A stretch of 64,000 bases of DNA. Origin: Mesorhizobium sp. SOD10. Its GTDB lineage: Bacteria > Pseudomonadota > Alphaproteobacteria > Rhizobiales > Rhizobiaceae. A model generated the notes under the pieces. That model ran no database searches and had not been told where the DNA came from. It worked only from the letters and a program-made list of their open reading frames with translations. The stretch covers positions 124,001-188,000 of the forward strand of contig CCNA01000001.1 of the NCBI GenBank assembly GCA_000824805.1, written 5' to 3'. The position numbers and the translations under genes are program-made. Shown piece by piece: positions 21,897 to 30,029 of the stretch; positions within the stretch are counted from its first letter, which is position 1, and every line of letters begins with the position of its first letter.

Positions 21897-22151
21897 ATGA
21901 CGACACGGTTTACGGCACTGTTCACGGCTCACCCGGAGAAGGTCGGCGAGACTTATTTCGGCCACATGGCCTTTGCCGCCTGGTTCTGTTCGCGCCTGTC
22001 GATGGCGGCGGGCGCCGCGCTCGTTCACGCTTTCTTGCCATTTCTGTTCGAAACTACGGCCAGCCGAATCGTTCGCGAGCTCTATGAGCGCACGCATAAC
22101 AGGGGTTCGCATGCGGTGAAGGAGCCGAAGGCTCTCTTGGACCGCGCCTGA
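21897..22151 (+). CDS. DUF6356 small membrane protein
   Basis: 84 residues from ATG 21897, which follows a strong GGAGG Shine-Dalgarno sequence; the longer frame from 21792 is not supported. The pattern HPEKVGETYFGHMAFAAWF, then a hydrophobic stretch (LSMAAGAALVHAFLPFLF) and TTASRIVRELYERTHNR, matches my memory of DUF6356, a small alphaproteobacterial family with one membrane segment and no known function. It is followed after 16 bp by the first amidotransferase gene. Confidence 0.7.
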   Translation: MTTRFTALFTAHPEKVGETYFGHMAFAAWFCSRLSMAAGAALVHAFLPFLFETTASRIVRELYERTHNRGSHAVKEPKALLDRA

Positions 22152-22167
22152 TAGATGGTGAAATGCG

Positions 22168-22971
22168 ATGTGCCGGTGGGCGGCCTATCTTGGTGAAGCG
22201 GTCTTCCTCGAAGACATCATCACCGCGCCCTGCCATTCGCTGATCGCCCAGAGCCACTGTGCTCAGGAGGCCAAGTCGCCGACCAATGGCGACGGCTTCG
22301 GCCTCGCCTGGTACGGCGACCGGCCCGAACCCGGGCTCTACCGCGACATCCTGCCGGCCTGGTCGGACCCCAACCTGAAAAGCCTCTGCCGGCAGATCAA
22401 GTCCGGCCTGTTCCTCGCCCATGTGCGCGCCTCCACCGGCGGCGCCACCAGCCGCATGAATTGCCATCCCTTTGTCTCGGGCCGCTGGTCGTTCATGCAT
22501 AATGGCCAGATCGGCGGCTTCGAAAAGATCCGCCGCGCGTTGGAGAATTCGCTCTCCGACGAGGTGTTCGACCAGCGCGAGGGCACCACCGATTCCGAGC
22601 TCTTCTTTCTCCTGATGATCGACCAGGGTCTGGCAACCGACCCGCAGGGTGCGGTGTCGCGAGCAACCGGTCGCGTCATCGAAACATCCCGCCGGGCTGG
22701 CATCGAGCCGGCGCTGAAGCTGACGGCCGCCTTTTCGGATGGCGAGGCGCTGTACGCTGTTCGCTACGCCACCGACGGCCACGCGCCGACGCTCTATACC
22801 GGCGCCTTCGCGAAACGCGCCGGCCATTGCATCGTCTCGGAACCCTTCGACCGCAACGGTGGCGAGTGGCAGGCGATACCTCCGGCAAGCTTCGTCACCA
22901 TGACCAGGGACGGCACGGGCATCCGCCCGTTTGCGCCGGCAGCGAACAAGCTGGCGCTGGTCGTCGGCTGA
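22168..22971 (+). CDS. Class II glutamine amidotransferase, copy 1
   Basis: 267 residues beginning MCRWAAYLG, so that Cys2 becomes the N-terminal nucleophile after methionine removal. Ntn-type glutaminase features follow: PTNGDGFGLAWYGD, FLAHVRASTGG and CHPFVSGRWSFMHNGQIGGF. It belongs to the YafJ/EgtC-like stand-alone branch with no synthase domain, so the acceptor is unknown. A near-identical paralogue lies 150 bp downstream, giving a tandem duplication. Confidence 0.9.
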   Translation: MCRWAAYLGEAVFLEDIITAPCHSLIAQSHCAQEAKSPTNGDGFGLAWYGDRPEPGLYRDILPAWSDPNLKSLCRQIKSGLFLAHVRASTGGATSRMNCHPFVSGRWSFMHNGQIGGFEKIRRALENSLSDEVFDQREGTTDSELFFLLMIDQGLATDPQGAVSRATGRVIETSRRAGIEPALKLTAAFSDGEALYAVRYATDGHAPTLYTGAFAKRAGHCIVSEPFDRNGGEWQAIPPASFVTMTRDGTGIRPFAPAANKLALVVG

Positions 22972-23002
22972 CGCAAATCCCGAGCTGCCGCGTTCAGGCA
23001 GA

Positions 23003-23033
23003 GATCAGCAAAACGTAAGCGCGGCGTAAGGAC
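23003..23033 (+). promoter_or_regulatory. 31-nt box with 11-bp-spaced CGTAAG direct repeats, upstream of amidotransferase copy 2
   Basis: CGTAAG at 23014-23019 and 23025-23030 are exactly one helical turn apart, the arrangement bound by OmpR/CadC-type winged-helix proteins. The whole block matches 26959-26989 at 26 of 31 positions with no gaps, including a common GATCAG start and a shared GCGGCGTAAGGAC end. It lies 88 nt before the start codon at 23122. Confidence 0.55.
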
Positions 23034-23121
23034 GCCCAAGCTCCCTCCTGTCATCTGTGGCGCTCGACGGGCGGCGAATTCATTCGCGCTCAAAAACGCA
23101 TCGACACAGGATCACAGGACA

Positions 23122-23922
23122 ATGTGCAGATGGGCTGCCTATCTCGGCGACGCGATCTTCCTGGAAGACGTCATCGCCGCACCCTCCCATTCCCTGATCG
23201 TTCAGAGCCGCCAGGCGCGGGAGGCAAGATCGCCGACCAATGCCGACGGCTTCGGCGTGGCCTGGTATGGCGACCGGCCGGAACCGGGCCTTTACCGCGA
23301 TGTTCTGCCGGCCTGGTCCGATACCAATCTCAGAAGTCTTGGACGCCAGATAAAATCCGGCCTGTTCCTGGCCCATGTGCGCGCCTCGACAGGCGGCCTC
23401 ACCAGCCGCGTGAACTGCCATCCCTTCGTCTCTGGCCGCTGGTCCTTCATGCACAACGGCCAGATCGGCGGCTTCGGGAAGATCCGCCGGGCGCTGGAGA
23501 ATTCGCTCTCCGATACGTTGTTCGACCAGCTCGAAGGCACCATGGATTCCGAACTGTTCTTCAGGCTTATGATCGGCGAGGGGCTTTCGGACGATCCCTA
23601 TGGCGCCGTGTCGCGCGCCACCAACCGCGTGATCGAGGCTGCGCGCCGCGCCGCCATCGACCCGTCCCTGAAGCTGACGGCCGCCTTCAGCGATGGTAAG
23701 GCGCTTCACGCCGTCCGCTACGCCACCGACGATAACGCGCCGACACTCTACACCGCCGCCTTCGCCAAGGGCGTCGGTCGCTGCATCGTCTCCGAGCCGT
23801 TCGATCGCGACGGCCGGACCTGGCATGAGATTCCGCAGTCGAGCTTCGTGACGATGACCCGCGACAACACCAGCATCCGGCGGTTCGCGCCGGCAGTCGC
23901 ACGTTTGGCGATGGCGGGTTAG
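23122..23922 (+). CDS. Class II glutamine amidotransferase, copy 2
   Basis: 266 residues, about three quarters identical by eye to the copy at 22168, with the same Cys2 nucleophile and the same glutaminase signature strings. Differences concentrate at residues 28-36, in the middle region 130-160 and at the C-terminus. Unlike copy 1, it has its own upstream region carrying the TAAG-type direct-repeat box shared with the DUF4242 operon, so the two copies are likely regulated differently. Confidence 0.9.
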   Translation: MCRWAAYLGDAIFLEDVIAAPSHSLIVQSRQAREARSPTNADGFGVAWYGDRPEPGLYRDVLPAWSDTNLRSLGRQIKSGLFLAHVRASTGGLTSRVNCHPFVSGRWSFMHNGQIGGFGKIRRALENSLSDTLFDQLEGTMDSELFFRLMIGEGLSDDPYGAVSRATNRVIEAARRAAIDPSLKLTAAFSDGKALHAVRYATDDNAPTLYTAAFAKGVGRCIVSEPFDRDGRTWHEIPQSSFVTMTRDNTSIRRFAPAVARLAMAG

Positions 23923-23969
23923 GGCATCGGTCCTTGCTGATCCCGGGACGGCTTTCGCCGTCCTTCGGG

Positions 23970-25043
23970 CTACCGGGCGAAACGCGAGAGAGCGTAAGGC
24001 CTGAGTAACGCATCGCGCTCGCCGTCGAGGATTTCGCGCGTCGCAAACAATCCCACGGCCGGTGCCAGTGTGATGCCGGAATGCGTGACGGCAATGTAGA
24101 CACCGCTGACGCCTTCCGAGCGGCTGACGATCGGGAAACCATCGACCGGCGTCGGACGGTAGCCCACCGTGTGGAAATCGAGCTCCAGCCCCTCCGAACC
24201 GCGCAGCATCGCTTTCGTCGCTTCGAAAAGCTCGCGAGCGGTGGCCTGGGGGTCCTCGCCCGGATCGCCGCCGCCGAAATCCGAGCCGGCAATGATGCGG
24301 CCCTCGGCCGTCTGGCGCATATGCAGCCTGTCGGCCATGACCAGGCCGTTGAGGAGCTTCTTGTAAGGGCGCGAATGCACGATCAGGCCGGGCGGCGTTT
24401 CGATCGGCAGCCTGATCCCAGCCGTCGCGGCGATCGCCGGGGCGCCGGCGCCCGATGCAATCACCACCTCGTCGGCGGCGATGATATCGCCTGAAACAAC
24501 GACGCCCGTGACCTTGCCGTCGACCAGCGCCAGCCTGTCGACGGTACCCGTGGCGATCCGCGCGCCGCGCCGTTCGGCATCGGCCAGCAGCGCCTTCGCG
24601 GTCGCCACAGGCTCGGCCACGCCTTCCTGCGCGACGTAAAGCGCAAAATCGGGAAGCACCGCCAGGTTGGGCTCGATGCGCGCCGCTTGTTCGCGCCCGA
24701 CCCGCTCTATGCCATAGCCCCAGGACGAATGCTCGGCCGCATAGGCTTCGAGCTTGTCCGCGGGCAGGTCCCAGCACAGACCGCCGCACCAGGCGAGCGG
24801 CAGGCCCGGCAGGTCGTTGGCCAGCCGTTTCCATTCGGCCATGGCGCGGATGCGCAGCCGGAAATAGGTTTCCGGATTGCCCCAGCTAGCATTGATCCAG
24901 GCAAAGGAATTCGGCGTGGCGACACCGCCGGCGCCGCTTTCTGAAATGACCGTCACCTGTGCGCCGGCTTTCGTAAGATGCCAGGCAGTCGACGCGCCGA
25001 TAACGCCGGCTCCAATGACGATGACTTGCTTTGCGCTGCTCAT
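23970..25043 (-). CDS. FAD-dependent oxidoreductase of the D-amino-acid/glycine oxidase family
   Basis: 357 residues. The N-terminal dinucleotide-binding motif is VIVIGAGVIGASTAWHL, and a DAO-family C-terminal region includes DFHTVGYRPTPVDGFPIV and GITLAPAVGLFATREI. It likely oxidises an amino acid or secondary amine with FAD. It lacks the extra domains of the dimethylglycine dehydrogenase further along. The gene is convergent with amidotransferase copy 2 and 67 bp downstream of the CadC-like regulator gene in the same direction, so the two may be co-transcribed. Confidence 0.87.
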   Translation of the reverse strand: MSSAKQVIVIGAGVIGASTAWHLTKAGAQVTVISESGAGGVATPNSFAWINASWGNPETYFRLRIRAMAEWKRLANDLPGLPLAWCGGLCWDLPADKLEAYAAEHSSWGYGIERVGREQAARIEPNLAVLPDFALYVAQEGVAEPVATAKALLADAERRGARIATGTVDRLALVDGKVTGVVVSGDIIAADEVVIASGAGAPAIAATAGIRLPIETPPGLIVHSRPYKKLLNGLVMADRLHMRQTAEGRIIAGSDFGGGDPGEDPQATARELFEATKAMLRGSEGLELDFHTVGYRPTPVDGFPIVSRSEGVSGVYIAVTHSGITLAPAVGLFATREILDGERDALLRPYALSRFAR

Positions 25044-25110
25044 ACCGGACCCTTGAGAGAGATTTCTCCCCTCATGCCACCGCGCCGGCTGGACCTCAAG
25101 TGAGAGTCGG

Positions 25111-26925
25111 CTATGCGCCGCCCGCCGCTACCGCAGGCGCCCCGGCAATCAGGGCCTTCAGTTCGTCGCAGCGCCGCTTGAGCCGTGAAGAGTCGACCTT
25201 CTTCGCAACCGCCAGCGCGGTGCCGAGCTCCAGCTCGGCGCCGGCTCGATCGCCGATCTTGATGAGCAGCGCCGTAAGCGACAGTCTGGCGTCGGCGGCA
25301 TTGATCGGCGAACCGATCTCGTTCCAGCGCGAGCATGCGATCTGCAGCTCCCGGGCAGCCTCGGCGAGGCGTTCTTCCTGCATGAAAAGCTCCGCCTTGG
25401 CTTCCGCGGTCAGCGCTTTGATGGAGGCCATCGGCCAGCGTTGCGGCTGGGTCTCCAGTTCGGCGATCACCTCTTTCGCCCTGTCGCGCCGATCGGTCCG
25501 CGCCGCCACCTTGGCCAGAGTGGCAAGGACCATGCCTCGCCGCTGCAGGGTCGGCCAGCCATTGCCCACCAGGGAACGTTCGAGGGCGCTGAAAGCGGCC
25601 TCCGCCTGCCCTTGCTCGAGCTGCAGCAGCGCAAGTCCGGGCTGCGGATCCCACCCCGCTGCATGCGATGCGCGGTAGGCCGTTTCGGCCTCCGTGAGTT
25701 CTCCGGCCGCGAGGTGGATGTCGCCCAGCACGCGCAAGGCATCGCCGGTCGCCCAGGGCGCGTCGAGGGCAAGCTGGTCGAGTGCCGCACGCACAAGCGC
25801 TTCCGCCTCCTTCAGCGTGCCGTGAACGCCGAGCACTTCGGCGCGATGCAGCCGGCACGAGCCCGAAAGGTCCTCCAGGCCATGTCCCCTGCACCAATCT
25901 TCGTAGCCGAGGGTCCACTGGTTGGCGCGCGACCAGTCGCCGAAATTCCGGCAGGCCCAAAGGATGTTGCAGTAGAGGATTCCGCCGACGACCGGGTCGA
26001 CGTCGCTGGACAGGCCGAGCGCGGCGGCAAGGTCCTGATCCTCCTGTCCGGCTTTGGTTTCACCGAGGCAGAGCTTGAAGAAGCCGCGATAGATAAGGCC
26101 GAGCGACTCCACGACCGGATCGTCGAGATGCCTGCCGACCGCGAAGGCCTGCTCGGCGAGCGCAAGCGCCTGTTCCGGCTCGGCTTCCGCGCCCATGATG
26201 CGCGCGCCCATCCAGCACCAGAGACCGTGCTCCCTGCTGTCGGTAGCGGTATCGATCAACTGCCCGGCTCGCTTGTGCCAACCCTTGGCGACGGCAAGCT
26301 CGCCTCTCTCGAGATGGATCCTGGCAAGGGTGATTGCCGGGGAAGCCGCGCGCAAGCGCTCGCCGGCCATGCCGTAGGCCGTCACCGCGCGTGCCAGAAG
26401 CGGAATGGCTTCGGCCGGCCGGCCCATGCATTCCAGGGCCAATGCCCATTCCTCGAGATCGGCCGTCAGCAGCTCGTCGGCGGCGTCCGCTTTCGTGAAA
26501 GAGGCCGCGGCCTCATGCCATTTTCTGCCCGCAACGGCCGCGCGCGCCGACAGGATGGGTGAACCGGGGCTCGAAGGCTTCCCGCTCGCATCGGCCGGCG
26601 CTGGCCTGGTTTCCGAGGCGGCTGGCTGATCGAGGCAAATCCGGTAGCCGAAGCGGGGCAGGTTGCGCAGCGTCGTCTCCATGCCGCCCTGGCGAAGAAT
26701 GCCGCGGGCAAGGCTCGCCACGCGTTGTAGCGAAGCCTCGGTCACCGTCACGCCGGGCCACAGCGTCTCAAGCAATTCGTCCTTGCTCAAGGCGCGCTCC
26801 TGGTGGCGCAGCAGGACGGCGAGGAAATCGAAGACGAGGGGCTGCACTTCGATCTCGCTTCCGGCGAGACGAAGGGCGCGCGAGTCCTCATTGAGCTCGA
26901 AGTCGCCGAAGCAATAAACTCCCAT
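25111..26925 (-). CDS. CadC-like regulator: OmpR-type winged helix plus long TPR-like helical domain
   Basis: 604 residues from ATG 26925 (MGVYCFGDFEL); the TTG at 26949 is less likely. Residues 1-98 form an OmpR/PhoB-type winged helix (EVQPLVFDFLAVLLRHQERA, TEASLQRVASLARGILR, LPRFGYRI). The remaining 500 residues are alanine-rich helical repeats resembling tetratricopeptide arrays, with no transmembrane segment, so it should be a soluble regulator. It is divergent from the DUF4242 gene. The direct-repeat box at 26959-26989 starts 33 bp from its own start and may serve both directions. Confidence 0.82.
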   Translation of the reverse strand: MGVYCFGDFELNEDSRALRLAGSEIEVQPLVFDFLAVLLRHQERALSKDELLETLWPGVTVTEASLQRVASLARGILRQGGMETTLRNLPRFGYRICLDQPAASETRPAPADASGKPSSPGSPILSARAAVAGRKWHEAAASFTKADAADELLTADLEEWALALECMGRPAEAIPLLARAVTAYGMAGERLRAASPAITLARIHLERGELAVAKGWHKRAGQLIDTATDSREHGLWCWMGARIMGAEAEPEQALALAEQAFAVGRHLDDPVVESLGLIYRGFFKLCLGETKAGQEDQDLAAALGLSSDVDPVVGGILYCNILWACRNFGDWSRANQWTLGYEDWCRGHGLEDLSGSCRLHRAEVLGVHGTLKEAEALVRAALDQLALDAPWATGDALRVLGDIHLAAGELTEAETAYRASHAAGWDPQPGLALLQLEQGQAEAAFSALERSLVGNGWPTLQRRGMVLATLAKVAARTDRRDRAKEVIAELETQPQRWPMASIKALTAEAKAELFMQEERLAEAARELQIACSRWNEIGSPINAADARLSLTALLIKIGDRAGAELELGTALAVAKKVDSSRLKRRCDELKALIAGAPAVAAGGA

Positions 26926-26958
26926 CGGCAGCAATCCCTGTAACGGCAATAGGCAAAG

Positions 26959-26989
26959 GATCAGAATAAGATAAGGGCGGCGTAAGGAC
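26959..26989 (+). promoter_or_regulatory. 31-nt TAAG direct-repeat box in the divergent CadC-like / DUF4242 promoter region
   Basis: TAAG occurs at 26967, 26972 and 26983; the last two are 11 bp apart, matching the spacing in the block at 23003-23033. The two blocks are 26/31 identical. It lies between the CadC-like regulator (minus) and the DUF4242 gene (plus), an obvious place for autoregulation and activation of the neighbouring operon. Confidence 0.55.
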
Positions 26990-27129
26990 TGTTGGCCGCC
27001 TCTTTCGTAATTCTCCGTCTGCCTGGCGGGCCAAGCTGAGAGTTTAGCTCAGCCGCCCCCAGGATGTCACCGGCACCGACAAGGTCGGACGCCCGGAGGC
27101 ATTTGCACCCAGATCAAGGAGATTGTCAC

Positions 27130-27411
27130 ATGCAGAAATACATCATCGAACGCGAGATCCCGAAGGTCGGCACCTTCGAGCGCGAGCAGCTTCGCGACGC
27201 GTCCAAGGCCTCGAACGCAGTCCTGGCCGAGCTTGGCCCGGACATCCAGTGGGTCGAATCCTTCGTGGCGGATAACAAGACCTTTTGCGTCTATCTCGCC
27301 AAGGACGAGGCGATCATCCAGCGTCATGCCAAGATGAGCGGCTTCCCGGCGACCAAGATCACGCAGATCAAGCGCCTGTTCGATCCGACGACGGCTTACG
27401 CCGCCGCCTGA
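27130..27411 (+). CDS. DUF4242 (SCO4226-like) small protein
   Basis: 93 residues from ATG 27130, preceded by AAGGAG at 27116-27121. The sequence MQKYIIEREIPKVGTFEREQL, then IQWVESFVADNKTFCVYLAKDEAIIQRHAKMSGFPATKI, matches DUF4242, a ferredoxin-like fold family whose Streptomyces member binds nickel. It heads a two-gene unit with an exported protein (16 bp gap) and faces the CadC-like regulator. Confidence 0.85.
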   Translation: MQKYIIEREIPKVGTFEREQLRDASKASNAVLAELGPDIQWVESFVADNKTFCVYLAKDEAIIQRHAKMSGFPATKITQIKRLFDPTTAYAAA

Positions 27412-27427
27412 CGGGAAGGGATCGATC

Positions 27428-27943
27428 GTGAAGCGCATTGCGGAAATCGTCCTTGCCGTCGGCGCCTCGGCGCTGCTTTGCGGTGGCGCGGTCGCCCATG
27501 ACATGCCCGATCCGGTGCTCAACCGGTCCCGGGAAATGGCGGCCAAGTATCTCGATATCGAGGTCGCCAAGACCGAAGGCTACAAGCAGCTGTTCGAATG
27601 CACGACGCATGACGAGCACGGCACGATGGGCGTCCATTTCATCCATCCCGGCCGCGCCGGCGACGGCAAGCTCGTGCTCGGCGAGCCGGACGTGCTGACC
27701 TATGAGCCGGAGGCCGATGGCTCGATGCAACTCGTCGGCATGGAATACATCGTCTTCGAAAAGGACTGGAAGGGTAAAGGCGTGCGCGAATTCCTCGGCC
27801 GCACCCTGCAGCGCAAGACGACGGTGGGCGTTCATCCGGTGGACCCGTATTACGAGCTCCATGTCTGGCACTGGCGGCACAACCCGGCCGGCATGTTCGC
27901 GGACTGGAATCCTTATGTGAGCTGCGAGCACGCCCGGTCCTGA
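27428..27943 (+). CDS. Exported protein of unknown function
   Basis: 171 residues from GTG 27428 with a GGGAAGGGA ribosome-binding region. The signal peptide is MKRIAEIVLAVGASALLCGGAVA before HDMPDPV. The mature part contains LNRSREMAAKYLDIEVAKTEGY, HGTMGVHFIHPG and YYELHVWHWRHNPAGMFADWNPYVSC, rich in His and Trp. This resembles a family of uncharacterised rhizobial periplasmic proteins. A metal- or haem-related role is only a guess from the histidines. It is co-transcribed with the DUF4242 gene. Confidence 0.8.
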   Translation: MKRIAEIVLAVGASALLCGGAVAHDMPDPVLNRSREMAAKYLDIEVAKTEGYKQLFECTTHDEHGTMGVHFIHPGRAGDGKLVLGEPDVLTYEPEADGSMQLVGMEYIVFEKDWKGKGVREFLGRTLQRKTTVGVHPVDPYYELHVWHWRHNPAGMFADWNPYVSCEHARS

Positions 27944-28022
27944 CGGGCGTGACGGGCGGCGTCCTCGGGAGGGCCATTCATGGCCCTCCCGATCCCTTCG
28001 TTCAGACAAAGGAAAGACGATC

Positions 28023-28271
28023 ATGTCAACTCTTCGCATGGGAATGAAGTCTGTGGCCGGCCCGTCCGTTGGCGGGCGTTTCTTCGCGACAGCCGTCGAA
28101 ACATGCCGCTCCGGCCTGCGCGTGCTTGCGCGGCTGGTCCGCATCCGCAGCGACCGCGTCTGGTTGGACGAGTTGCCGGATTATCTGTTGCGCGACATCG
28201 GTATCAAACGTTCGGAAATCTCGTCGGTGACCTGGTACGGCGTCAGCCAGGACGACGATGCGCGAATTTGA
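28023..28271 (+). CDS. DUF1127 small protein
   Basis: 82 residues with the arginine-rich DUF1127 core near the C-terminus, WLDELPDYLLRDIGIKRSEI, preceded by a region that may form one amphipathic helix. DUF1127 proteins in alphaproteobacteria are small and abundant, and some influence phosphate/carbon metabolism or RNA handling; the function of this one is unknown. AGGAAAG lies before the ATG. Confidence 0.85.
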   Translation: MSTLRMGMKSVAGPSVGGRFFATAVETCRSGLRVLARLVRIRSDRVWLDELPDYLLRDIGIKRSEISSVTWYGVSQDDDARI

Positions 28272-28385
28272 GGGCTGGTTTCGGCGCGACTTATCCATGG
28301 TGTGCGCTTCAGCCGGAGCCGATGAGGTCGGCCCGGCGGCACGCATCGCTCGCACAGTTTGGGTCTTGCCAGTCCAAATTCGTGC

Positions 28386-28413
28386 TTGACCTCAATACGT
28401 ACGTACGTATTAT
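28386..28413 (+). promoter_or_regulatory. Promoter with 18-bp palindromic operator in the spacer, upstream of tetR-dhaA
   Basis: TTGACC (28386-28391), a 16-bp spacer and TATTAT (28408-28413) make a good sigma70-type promoter. The spacer and -10 are covered by the perfect palindrome AATACGTACGTACGTATT (28394-28411), a natural binding site for the TetR encoded immediately downstream. The -10 ends 6 bp before the tetR ATG. Confidence 0.75.
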
Positions 28414-28419
28414 TTGGCA

Positions 28420-29016
28420 ATGGCCAGGCAATCACTCCGTGAAAACCTCCTAGACGCCGGGTTCCAGACGATCTGGAATTCCGGCTATACCGCGGCCGGC
28501 GTCCGCGACATCGTTGCCGCCGCAGGCGCCCGCCCGGGCTCATTCACCAATCATTTTGCCTCCAAGGAAGATTTCGCCGGCGAGGTGCTGGAACGCTACT
28601 TCGCCTATGTCAGCGACCTGGTGGAAAATGCGCTGGCGCGTGACGGCACGCCGCCCGTCGGCAGGCTCCGCCGCTATCTCGACGTCATCACGTCGAAGCT
28701 CGAGGCGCATGACTGGGCGCGCGGCTGCATGATCGGCAATCTCAGCCTGGAGACGGCCGTCCACAGCGAGCCGCTCCGGCTCAGGCTGGTCGACATCTTC
28801 GAGCGCTGGCGCCGACCATTCGCGGCCTGCATCGCCGAGGGGCAGGCGGCGGGCGAGATCACAAAAACCTTCGATGCCGAGGACCTTGCCGATTTTCTGC
28901 TGTCGTCCTGGCAGGGCGCCATGCTGCGCATGAAGGTCGAGCGCAGTCCGGAGCCGCTCGAACGGTTCAAGAAAATCATCTTCAGCACTGTATTTGGGAA
29001 GGAGACAGCGCGATGA
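28420..29016 (+). CDS. TetR-family repressor, probably leaderless
   Basis: 198 residues from ATG 28420. The DNA-binding domain reads YTAAGVRDIVAAAGARPGSFTNHFASKEDF (residues about 24-53), followed by a TetR_C-type core. There is no Shine-Dalgarno sequence: the -10 box ends at 28413, so transcription should start at or next to the ATG. Its stop overlaps the haloalkane dehalogenase start (ATGA), so the pair is translationally coupled and probably autorepressed through the palindrome in the promoter. Confidence 0.9.
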   Translation: MARQSLRENLLDAGFQTIWNSGYTAAGVRDIVAAAGARPGSFTNHFASKEDFAGEVLERYFAYVSDLVENALARDGTPPVGRLRRYLDVITSKLEAHDWARGCMIGNLSLETAVHSEPLRLRLVDIFERWRRPFAACIAEGQAAGEITKTFDAEDLADFLLSSWQGAMLRMKVERSPEPLERFKKIIFSTVFGKETAR

Positions 29017-29933
29017 GTTCGAAGACCGGTAGACAAGAAGCCGCGCTGCGGCGTTTGCGAGTGGATGTGCTGGACTCCAGCATGTCCTACCTGGAGGCCG
29101 GATCGGCCGGCCCGACCGTGCTGTTCCTGCACGGCAATCCGACTTCGTCCTACATATGGCGGAACATCATCCCGCATGTCGCGCCGTTCGGTCGCTGCAT
29201 TGCGCCTGACCTGATCGGCTACGGCCAGTCGGGCAAGCCGGACATCGACTATCGCTTCTTCGATCAGGTCCGCTATCTCGACGCCTTCATCGAAGCGCTC
29301 GATCTCAAGGACATGGTGATCGTCGCCCAGGATTGGGGTACGGCGCTGGCGTTCCATTTCGCCGCGCGGCGGCCGCGGCGTGTTCTCGGCCTCGCCTTCA
29401 TGGAGTTCATCCGGCCCTTCGAGCGCTGGGAGGATTTCCACCAGCGCCCGCAGGCGCGCGAATTGTTCAAGGCGCTGCGCACGCCTGGCGCCGGCGAGAA
29501 GCTGGTGCTGGAGGAGAATGTCTTCGTCGAAAAGATCCTGCCTGCTTCCATCCTGCGCAAGATGAGCGCGGAGGAGATGGACGCTTATCGTGCGCCGTTC
29601 CCGACGCCGCAGTCGCGCAAGCCGGCGCTGCGCCTGCCGCGCGAACTGCCGATCGAGAACCAGCCGGCCGATGTCGCGGCGATCAGCGAGCACGATCACC
29701 GTGCGCTGCGGCTTTCCTCCTATCCGAAGCTGCTGTTCGCCGGCGACCCAGGCGCCCTCATTTCGGCGCAGGCGGCAAAGGAGTTCGCGGCCGGGCTGAA
29801 GAACTGCCGCTTCATCGATCTGGGCCCTGGCGCCCACTATCTGCAGGAAGACCACCCCGACACGATCGGCGAGGCCATCGCCGGCTGGCTGCCGGATGTC
29901 GCCCGGGCGGAAAGCGCGGCCGAGCCGGCTTGA
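29013..29933 (+). CDS. dhaA: Haloalkane dehalogenase (HLD-II type, DhaA/DmlA-like)
   Basis: An alpha/beta-hydrolase of 306 residues that hydrolyses carbon-halogen bonds to alcohol plus halide. The full HLD-II active site is present: nucleophile Asp107 in VAQDWG, acid Glu131 in FMEFIRP, base His275 in GAHYLQED, and halide-stabilising Asn42 (HGNPTSS) and Trp108. Length and motif positions are within one residue of Rhodococcus DhaA. The residue before the nucleophile is Gln where DhaA has His. Mesorhizobium is known to carry the homologue DmlA. The natural substrate is unknown. It is coupled to the upstream tetR, suggesting induction by a ligand. Confidence 0.93.
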   Translation: MSSKTGRQEAALRRLRVDVLDSSMSYLEAGSAGPTVLFLHGNPTSSYIWRNIIPHVAPFGRCIAPDLIGYGQSGKPDIDYRFFDQVRYLDAFIEALDLKDMVIVAQDWGTALAFHFAARRPRRVLGLAFMEFIRPFERWEDFHQRPQARELFKALRTPGAGEKLVLEENVFVEKILPASILRKMSAEEMDAYRAPFPTPQSRKPALRLPRELPIENQPADVAAISEHDHRALRLSSYPKLLFAGDPGALISAQAAKEFAAGLKNCRFIDLGPGAHYLQEDHPDTIGEAIAGWLPDVARAESAAEPA

Positions 29934-30029
29934 GCCGGAGCGTCAGGTACGCGGCGTGCCCACCCATGTCGACAGGCCGGCGCTGCGCTGATAGAAGCGC
30001 CGCCTGTCACACGGAACGCCTTAAACGAT

